This document shows, piece by piece, positions 1 through 12,978 of a stretch of 64,000 nucleotides of DNA. A program made the position numbers and the translations under genes. Source of the stretch: Pelomonas sp. Root1237 (GTDB lineage Bacteria; Pseudomonadota; Gammaproteobacteria; Burkholderiales; Burkholderiaceae_C). How positions within the stretch are numbered: position 1 is the stretch's first letter; every line of letters starts with the position of its first letter. Where the stretch lies: NCBI RefSeq assembly GCF_001425055.1, contig NZ_LMDK01000016.1:533803-597802 (forward strand), written 5' to 3'. The notes under the pieces are model-generated. The model did not search any database, was not told the DNA's origin, and worked only from the letters and a program-made list of their open reading frames with translations.

Positions 1-2
1 GT

Positions 3-899
3 TCACTTGCGCGCCGGTGCGGCGGCGGCCGCGGCGCCGGAGCCCCGCATGGCCTTGAAGAAGTCGCTGGATGGATCGACCACCATCACGTCGCTCTTCC
101 TGCTGAAGCTGGCGCGGTAAGCCTCCAGCGAGCGGTAGAACTGGGCGAACTGGGGATCACGGCCAAAGGCTTCGGCGTACAGGGCAGAGGCCTTGGCGTC
201 GCCCTCGCCTTTGATGAGCTGGGCATCACGGAAGGCCTCGGCAACGATGATTTCGCGCTGGCGATCAGCATCGGCCTTGATCTGCTCGCCCTCGGCGGAG
301 CCGGTGGACCTGGCCTCGGCGGCCACGCGCTTGCGTTCCGAATCCATGCGGCGGTAGACCGACTCGGTGATGCTGGCCGCGAAGTCCACACGCTTGATGC
401 GCACGTCAACGACCTCGATGCCGAACTGCTTGGCCTCGTCGGCCAGGCGTTTGCGCACGTCCTGCATGATCTTCTCGCGCTCGGTGGCCAGCACGGCGAT
501 GACGGTGCGCTTGGTCACTTCATCGTTGAAGGCCGCCTGCACGACAGGCACCAGGCGGTTCTCGACGTTGCGCATGTCGGCTCCGCTGTTGCGGATGAAC
601 TGGCGTGGCTCGGCGACGCGCCACTTGATGAGCCAGTCGATGACCAGGCTCTTCTTTTCAGCTGTGAAGACGGGCCGCGACTCGGTGCTGTCAAGCGTCT
701 GCACGCGGCGGTCCAGCAGCACGACGTTTTGCAGCGGCGGCGGCAGCTTGAACTTCAGGCCCGGCTCGGTAACGACTTCCTTGATCTCGCCGAGCGCATA
801 GATGACGGCGAACTGGCGCTGGTCGACGATGAAGAGCATCGACGACAGCAGCATCAGGACGACGATGGCGCCGGCGACGATGGCGGCAATACGGTTCAT
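3..899 (-). CDS. hflC: HflC, membrane protease-modulating SPFH protein
   Basis: HflC forms with HflK the membrane complex that surrounds and modulates the FtsH protease. The 298-residue protein has one N-terminal membrane anchor (about residues 5-27), then an SPFH/band-7 domain and a long charged helical region rich in Ala, Glu and Arg (about 190-240), as in the family. Length is normal for HflC. It lies 15 bases downstream of hflK on the same strand and is the last gene seen of the hfq-hflX-hflK-hflC run; the stop codon is at the very edge of the window, so what follows is unknown. Identification is by family architecture and gene order. Confidence 0.95.
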   Translation of the reverse strand: MNRIAAIVAGAIVVLMLLSSMLFIVDQRQFAVIYALGEIKEVVTEPGLKFKLPPPLQNVVLLDRRVQTLDSTESRPVFTAEKKSLVIDWLIKWRVAEPRQFIRNSGADMRNVENRLVPVVQAAFNDEVTKRTVIAVLATEREKIMQDVRKRLADEAKQFGIEVVDVRIKRVDFAASITESVYRRMDSERKRVAAEARSTGSAEGEQIKADADRQREIIVAEAFRDAQLIKGEGDAKASALYAEAFGRDPQFAQFYRSLEAYRASFSRKSDVMVVDPSSDFFKAMRGSGAAAAAAPARK

Positions 900-914
900 T
901 CGGATGGTCCTCGA

Positions 915-2158
915 TCAGCGGCCGTCGCGGCTGCGCTGGTTGTCACGGCTGCGCAGGTCGTTGGCACTGGGCAGCGTCTGCGGCTCGGGCACGGTGGTCG
1001 GCTGCGGTGCCGACACGGTCACGGTGCCGCTGCTGCCTTGCTGCAGCAGCTTGTCCAGCGGCAGGTAGAGCAGGTTGGAGCCGCTCTTGCTGTCCACCAT
1101 CACCTTGCTGACGTTGGTGTAGACCTGCTGCATCGCGTCGATGTAGAGGCGGTCGCGCGTGACCTGGGGCGCCTTCTGGTACTCGGTCAGCACGCTCTTG
1201 AAGCGCGCCGCATCGCCCTCGGCCGTTGCGATGACACGGGCCTTGTAGCCCTCGGCCTGCTCGCGCAACCGGGCGGCATCGCCTCGCGCACTCGGGATCT
1301 TGTCGTTCGCGTACGCCTGGGCCTCGTTCTTCAACTGCTCGCGGTTGGCGTTGGCCTTCTGCACGTCGTCAAACGCCGCCTGAACCTGCTCGGGCGGCTG
1401 CACGCTCTGGACATTGACATTGACGACCTGAATGCCGGCCTTCAGGCGATCCAGCTGGACCTGGATGGACTTGACCAGGTCAGCGGCGATAGCGTCGCGC
1501 TGCTCATAGAGCACCGAATCCATCGTGCTCTTGCCGACGATCTCGCGCACCGCCGACTCTGCGGCCAGCAGCACGGCCTGCTCGGGGTCACGGTTCTCGA
1601 ACAGGAAGTCGCGCAGGTCACGGATGGTGAACTGCACCGTGAAGCGGATATCGACGATGTTCTCGTCCTGCGTCAGCATCGACGAGTCGCGCAGGCCGGT
1701 GGCGGCGACGACCGAACTGCGCCCAACCTCGACCTGGCGCAGCTGCGAGACCGGCTGGATCTCATGCGCCTGGAAGGGATAGGGCAGGCGCCACTGGAAA
1801 CCAGCTTCGACCGTCTTGCTGTACTTGCCGAAGGAAGTGATGACGCCCTGTTGGCCTTCCTGCACGATGAAGAAGCCGCTGGCCAGCCAGCCCAAAACGA
1901 CAACGCCGGCGATGAGGCTCAGGCCAATACCGGCGCCCTTCATGTCGGGCGAGCCACCGGAGCCGCTGGGGCCGGATGGCCCGCTGGACTTGCCACCGAA
2001 CATGCCCGAGAGCTTGCGATTGAATTCGCGCCAGAGCTCATCGAGATCGGGCGGGCCGTCGTTGCGGCCGTTGTTCAGCAACCGGCTCGCGGCACGGGCG
2101 ACCGGCGTCATCAGACGCTGGGCCCAGGTGCTGCGGGGCGTGGTGTGAGGAGTGCTGC

Positions 2159-2162
<4 letters not shown>
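915..2162 (-). CDS. hflK: HflK, partner of HflC at the FtsH protease
   Basis: HflK pairs with HflC in the periplasm-facing SPFH complex that controls FtsH. The 415-residue protein begins with a cytoplasmic Gly/Ser/Pro-rich segment (about 55-75), has one membrane segment at about 77-100, then the SPFH domain. Its tail is rich in Ser, Gln and Arg. The Gly-rich N-terminus before the membrane anchor distinguishes HflK from HflC. The start overlaps the hflX stop in an ATGA, which suggests translational coupling. Confidence 0.95.
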
Positions 2163-3400
<1,238 letters not shown>

Positions 3401-3410
3401 GGGGTGGGGA

Positions 3411-3653
3411 TCAGGCGTCCGCGGGAGCGTCGCCGGCGTGGAAGTTGACCGCACGGCCCGGCACGACAGTCGAGATCGCGTGCTTGTAGACCATCTGCGT
3501 CACAGTGTTGCGCAGCAGGACGACGTACTGGTCAAACGATTCGATGTGGCCTTGGAGCTTGATGCCGTTCACGAGGTAGATCGAAACGGGCACATGCTCT
3601 TTGCGGAGCAGGTTCAAAAAGGGGTCCTGCAAAAGTTGGCCTTTGTTGCTCAT
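3411..3653 (-). CDS. hfq: Hfq, RNA chaperone for small RNAs
   Basis: Hfq is the hexameric Sm-like chaperone that pairs small regulatory RNAs with mRNAs. At 80 residues it has the normal short beta-proteobacterial form: N-terminal [10 protein letters not shown], Sm1 around residues 20-50 and the Sm2 motif YKHAIST near 57-63, followed by only a short Ala/Asp tail. It lies between der and hflX, its usual place. The 82 bases between its start and the der stop could hold its own promoter, but I found no convincing -35/-10 pair there. Confidence 0.98.
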   Translation of the reverse strand: MSNKGQLLQDPFLNLLRKEHVPVSIYLVNGIKLQGHIESFDQYVVLLRNTVTQMVYKHAISTVVPGRAVNFHAGDAPADA

Positions 3654-3735
3654 CGGTATGCTCCGAGTTATTCGGGGGGATGGGGGACTACGGGTAAGAC
3701 CTTAACACAGCGTCTCAGGCCCTCCAGAGGTCAGC

Positions 3736-5073
3736 CTAGGTCTTTTCGTCGAAGGGATTCTTCGAAGAACGCAGCTCGATCTTCAGCGGCGTTCCGACCA
3801 GCTTGTAGTGCGCGCGGATGCGGCCTTCCAGATAGCGCTTGTAGACCTCGGTGACACCGTCCAGCGCATTGCCGTGGATGACGACGATGGGCGGGTTCTG
3901 GCCGCCTTGGTGGGCATAGCGCATCTTGGGGCGCGAAACCCCCGAGCGCTTGGGCTGCTGATGCTCCGTGGCTTCCTGGATGAGGCGGGTCAGCACCGGC
4001 GTCGTCATCTTGCGGTAGGCCGAGGCGTAGGCGTCGGCCAGCGAATTCCAGACCGCCGACAGGCCCTGGCGCTTCAGCGCCGAGATGTTGTGCATCGGCG
4101 CGAACTTCAGGAAGGTCAGACGCTGCTCGATCTGGCGCTGCAGCGTCTCACGCTGGTAGCTGTCGACGGCGTCCCACTTGTTGAGCGCAAGCACCACCGC
4201 ACGGCCGCTGTCGAGGATGTAGCCGGCGATGTGGGCATCCTGGTCGGTCACGCCCTGGGTCGCGTCCAGCAGCAGCAGCACGACGTGCGCGTCGGCAATC
4301 GCCTGAAGCGTCTTGACGACCGAGAACTTCTCGATGGCCTCGAAGACCTTGCCCTTGCGGCGCAGGCCGGCCGTGTCGATGAGCTTGAATTTCTGGCCGT
4401 TGCGCTCGAAATCGACCGAGATCGCGTCGCGGGTCGTGCCCGGCATGTCGAAGGCGACCAGGCGCTCTTCGCCCAGCCAGGTGTTGATCAGCGTGCTCTT
4501 GCCGACGTTGGGCCGGCCGGCCACGGCCAGGCGGATGACGCCGTCCTGCTGCGGCCCGGCACCGAATTCCTCGGTGGCGTCCTCGAAGGGCTCCAGCACC
4601 GCGTCCAGCAGGCTGCGGATGCCCTGGCCATGGGCCGACGAGATCGGATGCGGTTCGCCCATGCCGAGCTCATGGAACTCGGCCAGCAAAGGCGATTCGC
4701 TCATGCCCTCGGCCTTGTTGACGGCCAGATGCACGCGCTTGTTGACGCTGCGCAGATAGCGCGCAATGTCGCTGTCGTGCGCCGACAAACCCAGGCGGAT
4801 ATCGACGACGAAGATGACCGCATCGGCCTCGGCCACGGCCTGCTTGGTCTGCTTGGCCATCTCCTTGACGATGCCGGTGCTGCTGTCGGGCTCGAAGCCG
4901 CCGGTGTCGATGCAGATGAACTCGCGGTCGCCCATGCGGCCGTCGCCGTAGTGGCGGTCGCGCGTCAGGCCGGCGAAGTCGGCCACGATGGCGTCGCGCG
5001 ACTTGGTCAGGCGGTTGAACAGCGTCGACTTGCCCACATTGGGGCGGCCGACCAGGGCAATGACAGGTTTCAT
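3736..5073 (-). CDS. der: Der (EngA), tandem-domain ribosome-assembly GTPase
   Basis: Der is the essential GTPase with two tandem G domains that acts in 50S subunit maturation. Both P-loops are identical GRPNVGKS motifs, at residues 9-16 and 186-193, with DTGG and DTAG switch motifs and two NK-D type specificity motifs. A C-terminal KH-like domain follows and the protein ends KNPFDEKT. The 445-residue length is typical. The start overlaps the bamB stop by four bases (ATGA), so it is probably translated in the bamB operon. Confidence 0.97.
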   Translation of the reverse strand: MKPVIALVGRPNVGKSTLFNRLTKSRDAIVADFAGLTRDRHYGDGRMGDREFICIDTGGFEPDSSTGIVKEMAKQTKQAVAEADAVIFVVDIRLGLSAHDSDIARYLRSVNKRVHLAVNKAEGMSESPLLAEFHELGMGEPHPISSAHGQGIRSLLDAVLEPFEDATEEFGAGPQQDGVIRLAVAGRPNVGKSTLINTWLGEERLVAFDMPGTTRDAISVDFERNGQKFKLIDTAGLRRKGKVFEAIEKFSVVKTLQAIADAHVVLLLLDATQGVTDQDAHIAGYILDSGRAVVLALNKWDAVDSYQRETLQRQIEQRLTFLKFAPMHNISALKRQGLSAVWNSLADAYASAYRKMTTPVLTRLIQEATEHQQPKRSGVSRPKMRYAHQGGQNPPIVVIHGNALDGVTEVYKRYLEGRIRAHYKLVGTPLKIELRSSKNPFDEKT

Positions 5074-6206
5074 TCGGCGGTGATCGCGAACAGGCCGCCG
5101 CTCTTGGTCGCAACGAGGGCCGTGTCGCCCTGCAGCGCGATCGTGACGACCGGCGAGCCGTCGGTGGCCAGGCGCGAACGCGTCTTGCCGGTGTCGCGGT
5201 CGATCAGATGGATCTGGCCCTCGAAGTCGCCGATCAGCACCTGCTTGGCCGTCACCACGGGTTCGGACAGCTTGCGGCGCTGGAACTGGTCCGCCGACCA
5301 GGCGAGATCGCCGTTGGCCAGCTTCCAGGCCGACAGGCGGTCGGAGGCGTCGCCGGCGACGACGACCTGGGCGTCAGCGCCGATGCCGTTGGTGCCACCG
5401 ACGACGCGGTTCCACAGCGCGCTGCCGCGCTCGGCGTTCACGCAACCCACCGAGGACTGGAAAGCGCGCGCGCAGATCACCTCGCCCTGGCGCACAGCCG
5501 GGCCAACCAGGTCGGCCAGGCGCTCGACTTCATTCGTGCCACGCGGCGTGGCCACGCTGGCTTCCCAGCGCAACTGGCCCTTGACCGGGTCGACACCGGC
5601 CAGGCGCGGGCCTTGGCCAACCACCAGTGTGTCCTTGTAGGCCAGCAGCACACCGGCCTTGGCCAGCGTCAGCGGCTCGCCGGGGCGCTTCAGCTCCCAG
5701 ATCTTGCGGCCATCCAGCACGTCGAAGGCCAGCACTTGGCGGTCCAGCGTCAATGTGAAGACACGCTCGCCAGCCACCAAGGGCGCAGCGACGACGGGCG
5801 TCGGCAGGGCCTTCTTCCAGGCCACCTTGCCGTTGTCCAGCACGACCAGTTCGTTGTCGCGGTTGACGACAGCGGCAAAGCGGCCATCGCTGCCGATCCC
5901 GGCCGACAGCTTGGCGCCCACATCGCCGCGCCAAAGCTCGCGGCCATCGGCGGCGGCCAGCGCGCGCACGCTGCCATCGCTGCTGGCGACGACGAAGCGG
6001 TCACCAGGCGTCGCGATGCTGAGCGGGAAGCCGATGTTGTCGCCCTTGGCGCTCCAGACGATGCGGCCGCTCGCCGGGCCGGACAGGGTCTCCAGCGCAG
6101 CCGGCTTGTCCTTCTCGCTGCCGAACCAGGAGGTCCACGTCGAGCTGATCGTGGAACAGCCGGTCAGCGAAGCCGCCAGCAGCGAGATCAGGGCAACCCG
6201 CCTCAT
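5070..6206 (-). CDS. bamB: BamB, outer-membrane assembly lipoprotein
   Basis: BamB is the beta-propeller lipoprotein of the BAM complex that inserts outer-membrane beta-barrels. The N-terminus is a lipoprotein signal with lipobox LTGC (Cys at about residue 17). The rest carries repeated PQQ-type blades, seen as recurring 'D..DG...W' motifs. The 378-residue length fits. It is coupled to the TPR protein upstream and der downstream by four-base overlaps. The related lipoprotein gene bamD lies at 17 kb in this window. Confidence 0.95.
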   Translation of the reverse strand: MRRVALISLLAASLTGCSTISSTWTSWFGSEKDKPAALETLSGPASGRIVWSAKGDNIGFPLSIATPGDRFVVASSDGSVRALAAADGRELWRGDVGAKLSAGIGSDGRFAAVVNRDNELVVLDNGKVAWKKALPTPVVAAPLVAGERVFTLTLDRQVLAFDVLDGRKIWELKRPGEPLTLAKAGVLLAYKDTLVVGQGPRLAGVDPVKGQLRWEASVATPRGTNEVERLADLVGPAVRQGEVICARAFQSSVGCVNAERGSALWNRVVGGTNGIGADAQVVVAGDASDRLSAWKLANGDLAWSADQFQRRKLSEPVVTAKQVLIGDFEGQIHLIDRDTGKTRSRLATDGSPVVTIALQGDTALVATKSGGLFAITAE

Positions 6207-6874
6207 TGCGCGGCTCCGGCGGCTTCGATGGCGGTCGGCACACCCAGCGTCGCCAGCTTGGCCTCGACGATGCGGCGGTAGTCCTGGGTCTTCTCCATGC
6301 CGGCCAGGGCCTTCTGGTACTCGGCCTTGGCGGCGTCGCGCTTGTCCTGCAACAGCAGCAGGTCGCCACGGCGGTCGGCCACCAGGGCGGCGAATTCGGT
6401 CGTCTTGATCGCGTCCAGCGTCTTGGCGGCCTCGTCATAGGCCTTGGCGTCGAGCTGCAGGCCGGCCAGGCGCAGGCGGGCCACGTCGCGGTAGGGGCCG
6501 CCCTCGGCGCCCTGCTCGGCCACCCAGGTCAGGCTCTGTTTGGCGTCGTCGGCCTTGCCCTTGTCCAGCTGCAGCTTGGCAACCTGCAACCCGGCCTGGG
6601 CCGCATAACCTGTGCCGCCGTAACGGGCTTTCAGGTCGCCCGCGGCGATGGCGGCCTTGTCGACGTCCTGGGCGGCCAGGGCGCGGTCGAATTCGTCGTA
6701 CATCGCGGCGGCCTTGGCAGCTTGGTCGCGCTGATACCAGTTCCAGCCTTGCCAGGCGGCAAAGGCGGCCAGGACGGCGGTCAGCACCCAGGTGATGAGG
6801 TTGCCCCAGCGCTTCCAGAACGCTTTGAGTTGTTCGAGTTGTTCTTGTTCTTCGAGGTCGAGATGGGCAGCCAT
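6203..6874 (-). CDS. yfgM: YfgM-family tetratricopeptide membrane protein
   Basis: YfgM-type proteins are single-pass inner-membrane proteins whose periplasmic TPR-like domain associates with the SecYEG/PpiD translocon. This 223-residue protein starts with an acidic Gln/Glu-rich cytoplasmic segment, has one membrane helix at about 28-46 and then Ala-rich helical repeats. It sits between hisS and bamB, the conserved position of yfgM. Its start lacks a strong ribosome-binding site; 37 bases separate it from hisS. Confidence 0.88.
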   Translation of the reverse strand: MAAHLDLEEQEQLEQLKAFWKRWGNLITWVLTAVLAAFAAWQGWNWYQRDQAAKAAAMYDEFDRALAAQDVDKAAIAAGDLKARYGGTGYAAQAGLQVAKLQLDKGKADDAKQSLTWVAEQGAEGGPYRDVARLRLAGLQLDAKAYDEAAKTLDAIKTTEFAALVADRRGDLLLLQDKRDAAKAEYQKALAGMEKTQDYRRIVEAKLATLGVPTAIEAAGAAQ

Positions 6875-6911
6875 GGGAAAACTTCAGGAAAGGGTCTCGG
6901 GAGGCCCGGGA

Positions 6912-8219
6912 TTATGCGGGGAGGAGATCGGCGGCCCAGGAGGCCACGTCGGCGATCGGCCGGCTGAGCTGTTCACCACCGTCGCGCAGCGGCTTGACGC
7001 TCACCTCGCCACGGGCCAGTTCGTCGGCGCCGAACACCAGCACGAAGCGCGCGCCCGAGCGGTCGGCCTTCTTGAACTGCGACGTGAACGAGCCGCCACC
7101 GGCGTGCATCTGCACGGCCACACCGGCCGCGCGCAGCGCTTCCAGCGTGGGCAGGATGCGGAGCAACTCGGCCGGGTCGGGCACGACGGCGTAGACGTCA
7201 GGAACGAGCGTGGGCGACTGCAGGCCCAGCGTCTCCAGCAGCAGCAGCAGGCGCTCCATGCCCATGCCGAAGCCCACGGCTGGCGTGGGCTTGCCGCCCA
7301 ACTGCTCCACCAGGCCGTCATAGCGGCCGCCGGCGCAGATCGTGCCCTGGGCGCCGAGCTTGTCGGTGACCCACTCGAACACGGTGAGGTTGTAGTAGTC
7401 CAGCCCGCGCACCAGACGGGGGTTGATGCGGTAGGCCAGGCCCACCGAGTCCAGCAGTGCACGCACACCGTCGAAGTGGGCTTGGGATTCGGGGCCCAGG
7501 AAGTCCAGCAACTGGGGCGCCCCCTCGGCCATGGCCTGCATGGCGGGGTTCTTGGTGTCCAGCACGCGCAGCGGGTTGGCGTACATGCGGCGCTTGGCTT
7601 CCTCGTCCAGCACGTCCTGGTGCTGCTCGAGGTAGCTGATCAAGGCCTCGCGGTGGGCGCGGCGCTCGTCGGGCTGGCCCAGGCAGTTGATCTCCAGCGT
7701 CACGTCCTGGCCTTCGATGAGGCCCAGTTCGCGCCACAGCGTGCGGGCCAGCAGGATGACCTCGGCGTCCACGTCCGGACCGGCAAAACCGAGCGCCTCG
7801 ATGCCCATCTGGTGGAACTGGCGGTAACGGCCCTTCTGCGGCTTCTCGCGGCGGAACATCGGGCCGATGTAGTACAGGCGACGCGGGCTGTCGCGCAGAT
7901 AGCTGTGCTCGACCATGGCGCGCACAACGCCCGCCGTGCCCTCGGGGCGCAAGGCCAGGTGCTCGGCCTGGCCATGCTTGTCGGCGCGGTCCTCGAAGGC
8001 GTACATCTCCTTCTCGACGATGTCGGTCACCTCGCCGATGCCGCGCACGAACAGCGCCGTGGGCTCGACGATGGGCACGCGCACGTTCTGGTAGCCATAG
8101 CGCTGCAGCACGCTGCGCATCTTGGCCTCCAGCCACTCCCAGCGCGCCGATTCCGGCGGCAGGATGTCGTTCATGCCCTTCACCGCTTGCAGCGGCTGCA
8201 ACTTCTTGGTCTCGCTCAT
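6912..8219 (-). CDS. hisS: Histidyl-tRNA synthetase
   Basis: This class II synthetase charges tRNA-His with histidine. The 435-residue protein shows class II motif 2 (RPEGTAG followed by VRAMVEH), the histidine-specific motif [15 protein letters not shown] and motif 3 ([14 protein letters not shown]), then a C-terminal anticodon-binding domain. The start follows the ispG stop by 11 bases, so the two are probably cotranscribed, an arrangement common in beta- and gamma-proteobacteria. Confidence 0.98.
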   Translation of the reverse strand: MSETKKLQPLQAVKGMNDILPPESARWEWLEAKMRSVLQRYGYQNVRVPIVEPTALFVRGIGEVTDIVEKEMYAFEDRADKHGQAEHLALRPEGTAGVVRAMVEHSYLRDSPRRLYYIGPMFRREKPQKGRYRQFHQMGIEALGFAGPDVDAEVILLARTLWRELGLIEGQDVTLEINCLGQPDERRAHREALISYLEQHQDVLDEEAKRRMYANPLRVLDTKNPAMQAMAEGAPQLLDFLGPESQAHFDGVRALLDSVGLAYRINPRLVRGLDYYNLTVFEWVTDKLGAQGTICAGGRYDGLVEQLGGKPTPAVGFGMGMERLLLLLETLGLQSPTLVPDVYAVVPDPAELLRILPTLEALRAAGVAVQMHAGGGSFTSQFKKADRSGARFVLVFGADELARGEVSVKPLRDGGEQLSRPIADVASWAADLLPA

Positions 8220-8230
8220 GGAATCCGGGT

Positions 8231-9496
8231 TCAGGCCGTGGCTGTGGCGCCGAAGCGCTTCTCGATGTAGTTTTCGACCAGCGCGTGGAACTCGGCCGCA
8301 ATGTTGTCGCCGCGCAGGGTCAGCGCCTTCTCGCCGTCGATGAAGACGGGCGCCGCCGGGGCCTCGCCGGTGCCGGGCAGGCTGATGCCGATGTCGGCAT
8401 GCTTGCTCTCGCCGGGACCGTTGACGATGCAGCCCATGACGGCCACCTTCATCTCCTCGACGCCGGGGTATTTGTCGCGCCAGACCGGCATCTGCAGGCG
8501 CAGGAAATCGTCGATCTGCTTGGCCAGTTCCTGGAAGGTCGTGCTGGTCGTGCGGCCGCAGCCCGGGCAGGCGGTGACGCTCGGGTTGAAGTGGCGCAGG
8601 CCCAGGGCCTGCAGGATCTCGAGCGCCACGACCACTTCCTGGGTGCGCGACTCGCCCGGCTGGGGCGTGAGGCTGACGCGGATGGTGTCGCCGATGCCTT
8701 CCTGGGCCAGGATGCCCAGCGCGACCGAGGAAGCGACCGTGCCCTTGGTGCCCATGCCGGCTTCGGTCAGGCCCAGGTGCAGCGCGTAGTCGCAGCGGCG
8801 GGCCAGCTCGCGGTAGACCGAGATCAGGTCCTGCACGCCGCTGACCTTGCAGCTGATGATGATGTTGTCGGGGTTCAGACCCAGCTGGGCGGCATAGGCG
8901 GCCGACGTCAGCGCCGATTCGACGAGAGCCTGGTACATGACCGGCTTGGCATCCCAGGGCTGGGCACGCTTGGCGTTCTCGTCCATGAACTGCGCGAGCA
9001 GCTCCTGGTCCAGGCTGCCCCAGTTGACGCCGATGCGCACGACCTTGTCGTACTTGGCAGCGGCCTCGACCATCATGGCGAACTGGCGGTCCTTCTTGTC
9101 GCCCTTGCCCACATTGCCGGGGTTGATGCGGTACTTGGACAGGGCCTGGGCCATGGCCGGATGCTCGGTCAGCAGGCGGTGGCCGTTGTAGTGGAAGTCG
9201 CCCACCAGCGGCACGTCGATGCCCATGCGATCGAGCTGCTCGCGGATGTAGGGCACCTGCTCCGCCGCCTCGGGCGTGTTGACGGTGATGCGCACCATCT
9301 CCGAGCCGGCGATGGCCAGCTCCTTGACCTGAATGGCCGTGCCGATCGCGTCCACCGTGTCGGTGTTGGTCATGGACTGCACGCGCACCGGTGCGTCACC
9401 GCCGACCGTGACGACACGGCTGCCCCAGACCACGCGGGCCTGGCGGCTCCTGCGCGGCGCAGGTGCGGCCTCGGGGATGATCCATTCGCTCATCAT
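8231..9496 (-). CDS. ispG: IspG, 4-hydroxy-3-methylbut-2-enyl diphosphate synthase
   Basis: IspG is the 4Fe-4S reductase that makes HMBPP in the MEP pathway of isoprenoid synthesis, which also feeds the hpn genes at the right end of this window. The cluster ligands are visible as ACPGCGR (two Cys) and GCIVNGPGE (third Cys and Glu). The start is placed at the ATG of 9496 because GGAG lies about eight bases upstream and it overlaps the rodZ stop; a second ATG at 9493 is equally possible. The frame stays open further upstream, but that part only shadows rodZ. Confidence 0.96.
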   Translation of the reverse strand: MMSEWIIPEAAPAPRRSRQARVVWGSRVVTVGGDAPVRVQSMTNTDTVDAIGTAIQVKELAIAGSEMVRITVNTPEAAEQVPYIREQLDRMGIDVPLVGDFHYNGHRLLTEHPAMAQALSKYRINPGNVGKGDKKDRQFAMMVEAAAKYDKVVRIGVNWGSLDQELLAQFMDENAKRAQPWDAKPVMYQALVESALTSAAYAAQLGLNPDNIIISCKVSGVQDLISVYRELARRCDYALHLGLTEAGMGTKGTVASSVALGILAQEGIGDTIRVSLTPQPGESRTQEVVVALEILQALGLRHFNPSVTACPGCGRTTSTTFQELAKQIDDFLRLQMPVWRDKYPGVEEMKVAVMGCIVNGPGESKHADIGISLPGTGEAPAAPVFIDGEKALTLRGDNIAAEFHALVENYIEKRFGATATA

Positions 9497-10413
9497 TTCA
9501 ACTCCAGTCGAGCGATGTTGTCCTTGGCTAGCGGCGCCAGGTCGACGGCGGCACCGCGCCATTCGACCTGGGTGCCGCGCACATTGCCAATGCGCAGCTT
9601 GTAGGGCGCGGCGCCCGTGAACTCCTGCTGTTCGCCCGCACGCAGCACCCGCGACAGCAGCGGCTGGCCCTTGGCGTCGGCAACCTCGATCCACGTATCG
9701 GCCGTCGCCGTCACGCGCAGCGCGCTGCCGGGCGAAGCGGTGACCGTCGCCTTCACCGGCGGCGCAGAGGCGGGCATGGCGGCGGGCGGCGGTGCAACAT
9801 CACGCACCTGCAGCGGCGCAGATGCCACAGGTTCTGGCAACGTCGTTGCTGGTTCGGAGGCGGAGGGTGCGGGCACGAATTCGACGATCGGCGCGCTCGC
9901 CGTGACAACGGTGCCGGACGCCGCTGGAGCCACCACACTGGCGCCGCGTTCGGGCAACCAGCCCGCTGGGATCCAGTAGATGGCTGCCGCGGCGACCAGC
10001 AGCAGCACCGGTCCCCAGATGACGGGCCTCGTCGCCAGGCCCAGCACGCCGCCATCAATGGGGCCGGCACCGCGCTCACGGAAGGGCTGGTTGAGCCCGG
10101 GGCGCACGTCGAACTCGCGATCGCGCGTGCGCGGCAGCATCGCCAGCACCGGTGCCGGGTCCACCTTGAGCGCCCGGCACATGGCCGTGGCCAGCGCGCG
10201 GGCAAAGGTGGCGTCGGGCAGCTCGTCGAAACGGTCGGCCTCCAGGGCCTCGAGCTTGGCCTGCGGCACCTTGAGCATGACCGCCAGGGCGGCGATGTGC
10301 AGGCCGCGCTGCTGGCGCGCGTTCCTGAGCCAGGCGCCCGCGGTGGCGGCCTGGCTGGCGAGTCCCTCGGTGGTGGGTTCCATCGTCTCGTTCTTGCTGT
10401 GCGCCGCAGTCAC
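9493..10413 (-). CDS. rodZ: RodZ-like cytoskeletal membrane protein
   Basis: RodZ links the MreB cytoskeleton to the cell-wall elongation machinery. The 306-residue protein has a cytoplasmic helix-turn-helix of the HTH_25 type (about 25-90), one membrane helix (129-149), a Pro/Ala/Ser-rich periplasmic linker and a C-terminal DUF4115-like domain with the 'W.E..D..G..L' pattern (about 235-305). The longest frame starts with GTG at 10413; an ATG at 10383 is possible and has a slightly better upstream GAGA. It is packed between pilW and ispG. Confidence 0.9.
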   Translation of the reverse strand: MTAAHSKNETMEPTTEGLASQAATAGAWLRNARQQRGLHIAALAVMLKVPQAKLEALEADRFDELPDATFARALATAMCRALKVDPAPVLAMLPRTRDREFDVRPGLNQPFRERGAGPIDGGVLGLATRPVIWGPVLLLVAAAAIYWIPAGWLPERGASVVAPAASGTVVTASAPIVEFVPAPSASEPATTLPEPVASAPLQVRDVAPPPAAMPASAPPVKATVTASPGSALRVTATADTWIEVADAKGQPLLSRVLRAGEQQEFTGAAPYKLRIGNVRGTQVEWRGAAVDLAPLAKDNIARLELK

Positions 10414-10416
10414 GGC

Positions 10417-11199
10417 TTATTCGTCGTAACGGCCGGCGTCCAGGGACTGGGTCTCCGGGGCCTGGGGGTATTTGCGGCGCATTTGCATGGCCAGATCGTC
10501 CACCGTGCCGCTGTTGCCGAGCTTGCGCTCGATGCGCAACTGCAGCCACAGGCTCTGGGCATTGACTTGCTCGGGCTGACTGTTGACACGCTTCACATAG
10601 AAACGGGCACGCTCCAGCTCGCGGTTGCGAAACAGCACATCGGACAGATTCATGGCGACAGCCGGGCTGCCAGGGTCCAGCTCGAAGGCGCGCGCCAGCG
10701 TCTTCTCGGCGACCAGCATGCGGCCCGAACGGGCCTCGCAGACGCCCTTGGCGAGCAGGGTGCGGGCCGGCGCGCGATAAGTGGACTGGGCCAGGGCCTG
10801 GTCGAACAGTGAGTCCGCCGTCGGCCAGCGCTGCTGCTGGCACATGAACCAGCCGTAGTTGTGCAGCGTGTCGGGATCATTGGGATAGACGACCAGGGCG
10901 CGGCGGAAGGCCTCCTCAGCAAGCTGGTGCTCGCCCATGGCGGCGTAGATGAGGCCGCGCAGGTTGACGGCTTCACGCATGTCGGGCTTGAGCTGCAGCG
11001 CCATCTTGAGCTCGTCCAGGGCCGTGTTGAACTGGCCGCGCGAGAAATAGCCCTGGGCCAGTTCGAGCCGGATCGCGGCGCGGCGGTCGCCGTCGGTCTG
11101 GTCCGAGTCGGTTTTGATCTCGCGGTCGGCGCTGGGCGCGGTGGTACCGGCGCAGGCAGCAAGGAGGGCGGCGGCCAGAACGATCAACAGTCGCTTCAT
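10417..11199 (-). CDS. pilW: PilW/PilF-type pilotin, TPR lipoprotein for type IV pili
   Basis: PilW/PilF lipoproteins help secretin assembly for type IV pili. The chosen start (ATG at 11199) has GAGGA about eight bases upstream and gives a clean lipoprotein signal with lipobox LLAAC; the frame is open ten codons further but without support. Five or more TPR units follow, with the 'A...G..Y...G....A...' pattern. It lies between rlmN and rodZ, the standard pilF position. The exact role in piliation here is inferred from position and family. Confidence 0.88.
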   Translation of the reverse strand: MKRLLIVLAAALLAACAGTTAPSADREIKTDSDQTDGDRRAAIRLELAQGYFSRGQFNTALDELKMALQLKPDMREAVNLRGLIYAAMGEHQLAEEAFRRALVVYPNDPDTLHNYGWFMCQQQRWPTADSLFDQALAQSTYRAPARTLLAKGVCEARSGRMLVAEKTLARAFELDPGSPAVAMNLSDVLFRNRELERARFYVKRVNSQPEQVNAQSLWLQLRIERKLGNSGTVDDLAMQMRRKYPQAPETQSLDAGRYDE

Positions 11200-11228
11200 C
11201 AATTCCTCGAAGGTGGCACCAGGGGGCA

Positions 11229-12338
<1,110 letters not shown>

Positions 12339-12344
12339 TGCAAA

Positions 12345-12466
12345 CCTCCAAGCGCCCCGCCGTCGCCGGCTAGTGTCCTACTTAGCGACTGCAGCGGAAC
12401 TGGCTTTGCCAGGCCGCTAGCAGTGCCCCTTGAGGGGCCGGCGTCAGCCGGTAGGGGTGGGCTTGA
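12345..12466. repeat. Intergenic structured repeat, copy R1
   Basis: This 122-bp stretch between ndk and rlmN is one of four related intergenic elements in the window. It contains hairpin A at 12400-12412 (CTGGC-TTT-GCCAG) and hairpin B at 12425-12438 (GCCCC-TTGA-GGGGC). Copy R3 has the same two hairpins with compensating base changes in A (CCGGC-TTT-GCCGG). It has no coding potential that I trust. It may act as a transcription attenuator or RNA-processing element between ndk and rlmN; that is inference. Confidence 0.7.
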
Positions 12467-12895
12467 TCAGCGACCGGCGTAGACGTTCATGCCGGGGAAG
12501 AAGAAGGCCACTTCGACAGCGGCCGTTTCGGCGGCGTCGGAGCCGTGCACGGCGTTGGCGTCGATGCTGTCGGCGAAGTCGGCGCGGATGGTGCCCTTCT
12601 CGGCCTTCTTGGGATCGGTGGCGCCCATCAGGTCACGGTTCTTCAGGATGGCGCCTTCGCCTTGCAGGGCCTGGATCATGACCGGGCCGGAGATCATGAA
12701 GCTGACCAGGTCGTTGAAGAAGGGGCGGGCCTTGTGGACGGCGTAGAACTGCTCGGCTTCGACGCGCGACAGGTGCACCATCTTGGCAGCCACGATCTTC
12801 AGGCCGGCGCCTTCAAAACGGGCGTAGATCTGGCCGATGACGTTCTTCGCCACGGCATCGGGCTTGATGATGGACAGGGTGGTTTCGATCGCCAT
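12467..12895 (-). CDS. ndk: Nucleoside diphosphate kinase
   Basis: Ndk transfers the gamma phosphate between nucleoside triphosphates and diphosphates. The 142-residue protein begins [15 protein letters not shown] and carries the active-site histidine in NAVHGSDA (about residue 117), followed by a FFFPG end region. The start at 12895 is chosen because AGGAGA lies eight to nine bases upstream and the family begins at this residue; an in-frame TTG ten codons earlier has no support. It heads the minus-strand run ndk-rlmN-pilW and onwards. Confidence 0.98.
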   Translation of the reverse strand: MAIETTLSIIKPDAVAKNVIGQIYARFEGAGLKIVAAKMVHLSRVEAEQFYAVHKARPFFNDLVSFMISGPVMIQALQGEGAILKNRDLMGATDPKKAEKGTIRADFADSIDANAVHGSDAAETAAVEVAFFFPGMNVYAGR

Positions 12896-12933
12896 GGAGT
12901 TCTCCTGAAGGGCTGTATTGGACAAAGCCTGTG

Positions 12934-12962
12934 ATTGTAGCGGGCAGGGATGACCCTAGTTG
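12934..12962 (-). promoter_or_regulatory. Possible ndk promoter
   Basis: A near-consensus -10 (TACAAT on the minus strand, 12934-12939) lies about 39 bases before the ndk start. The -35 at normal spacing (about 12957-12962) is poor. A long-looped inverted repeat (arms CGGGCAGG at 12941-12948 and CCTGCCCG at 12968-12975) surrounds it, so end of rluB transcription and start of ndk transcription may overlap. Confidence 0.35.
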
Positions 12963-12978
12963 TATCGCCTGCCCGGTT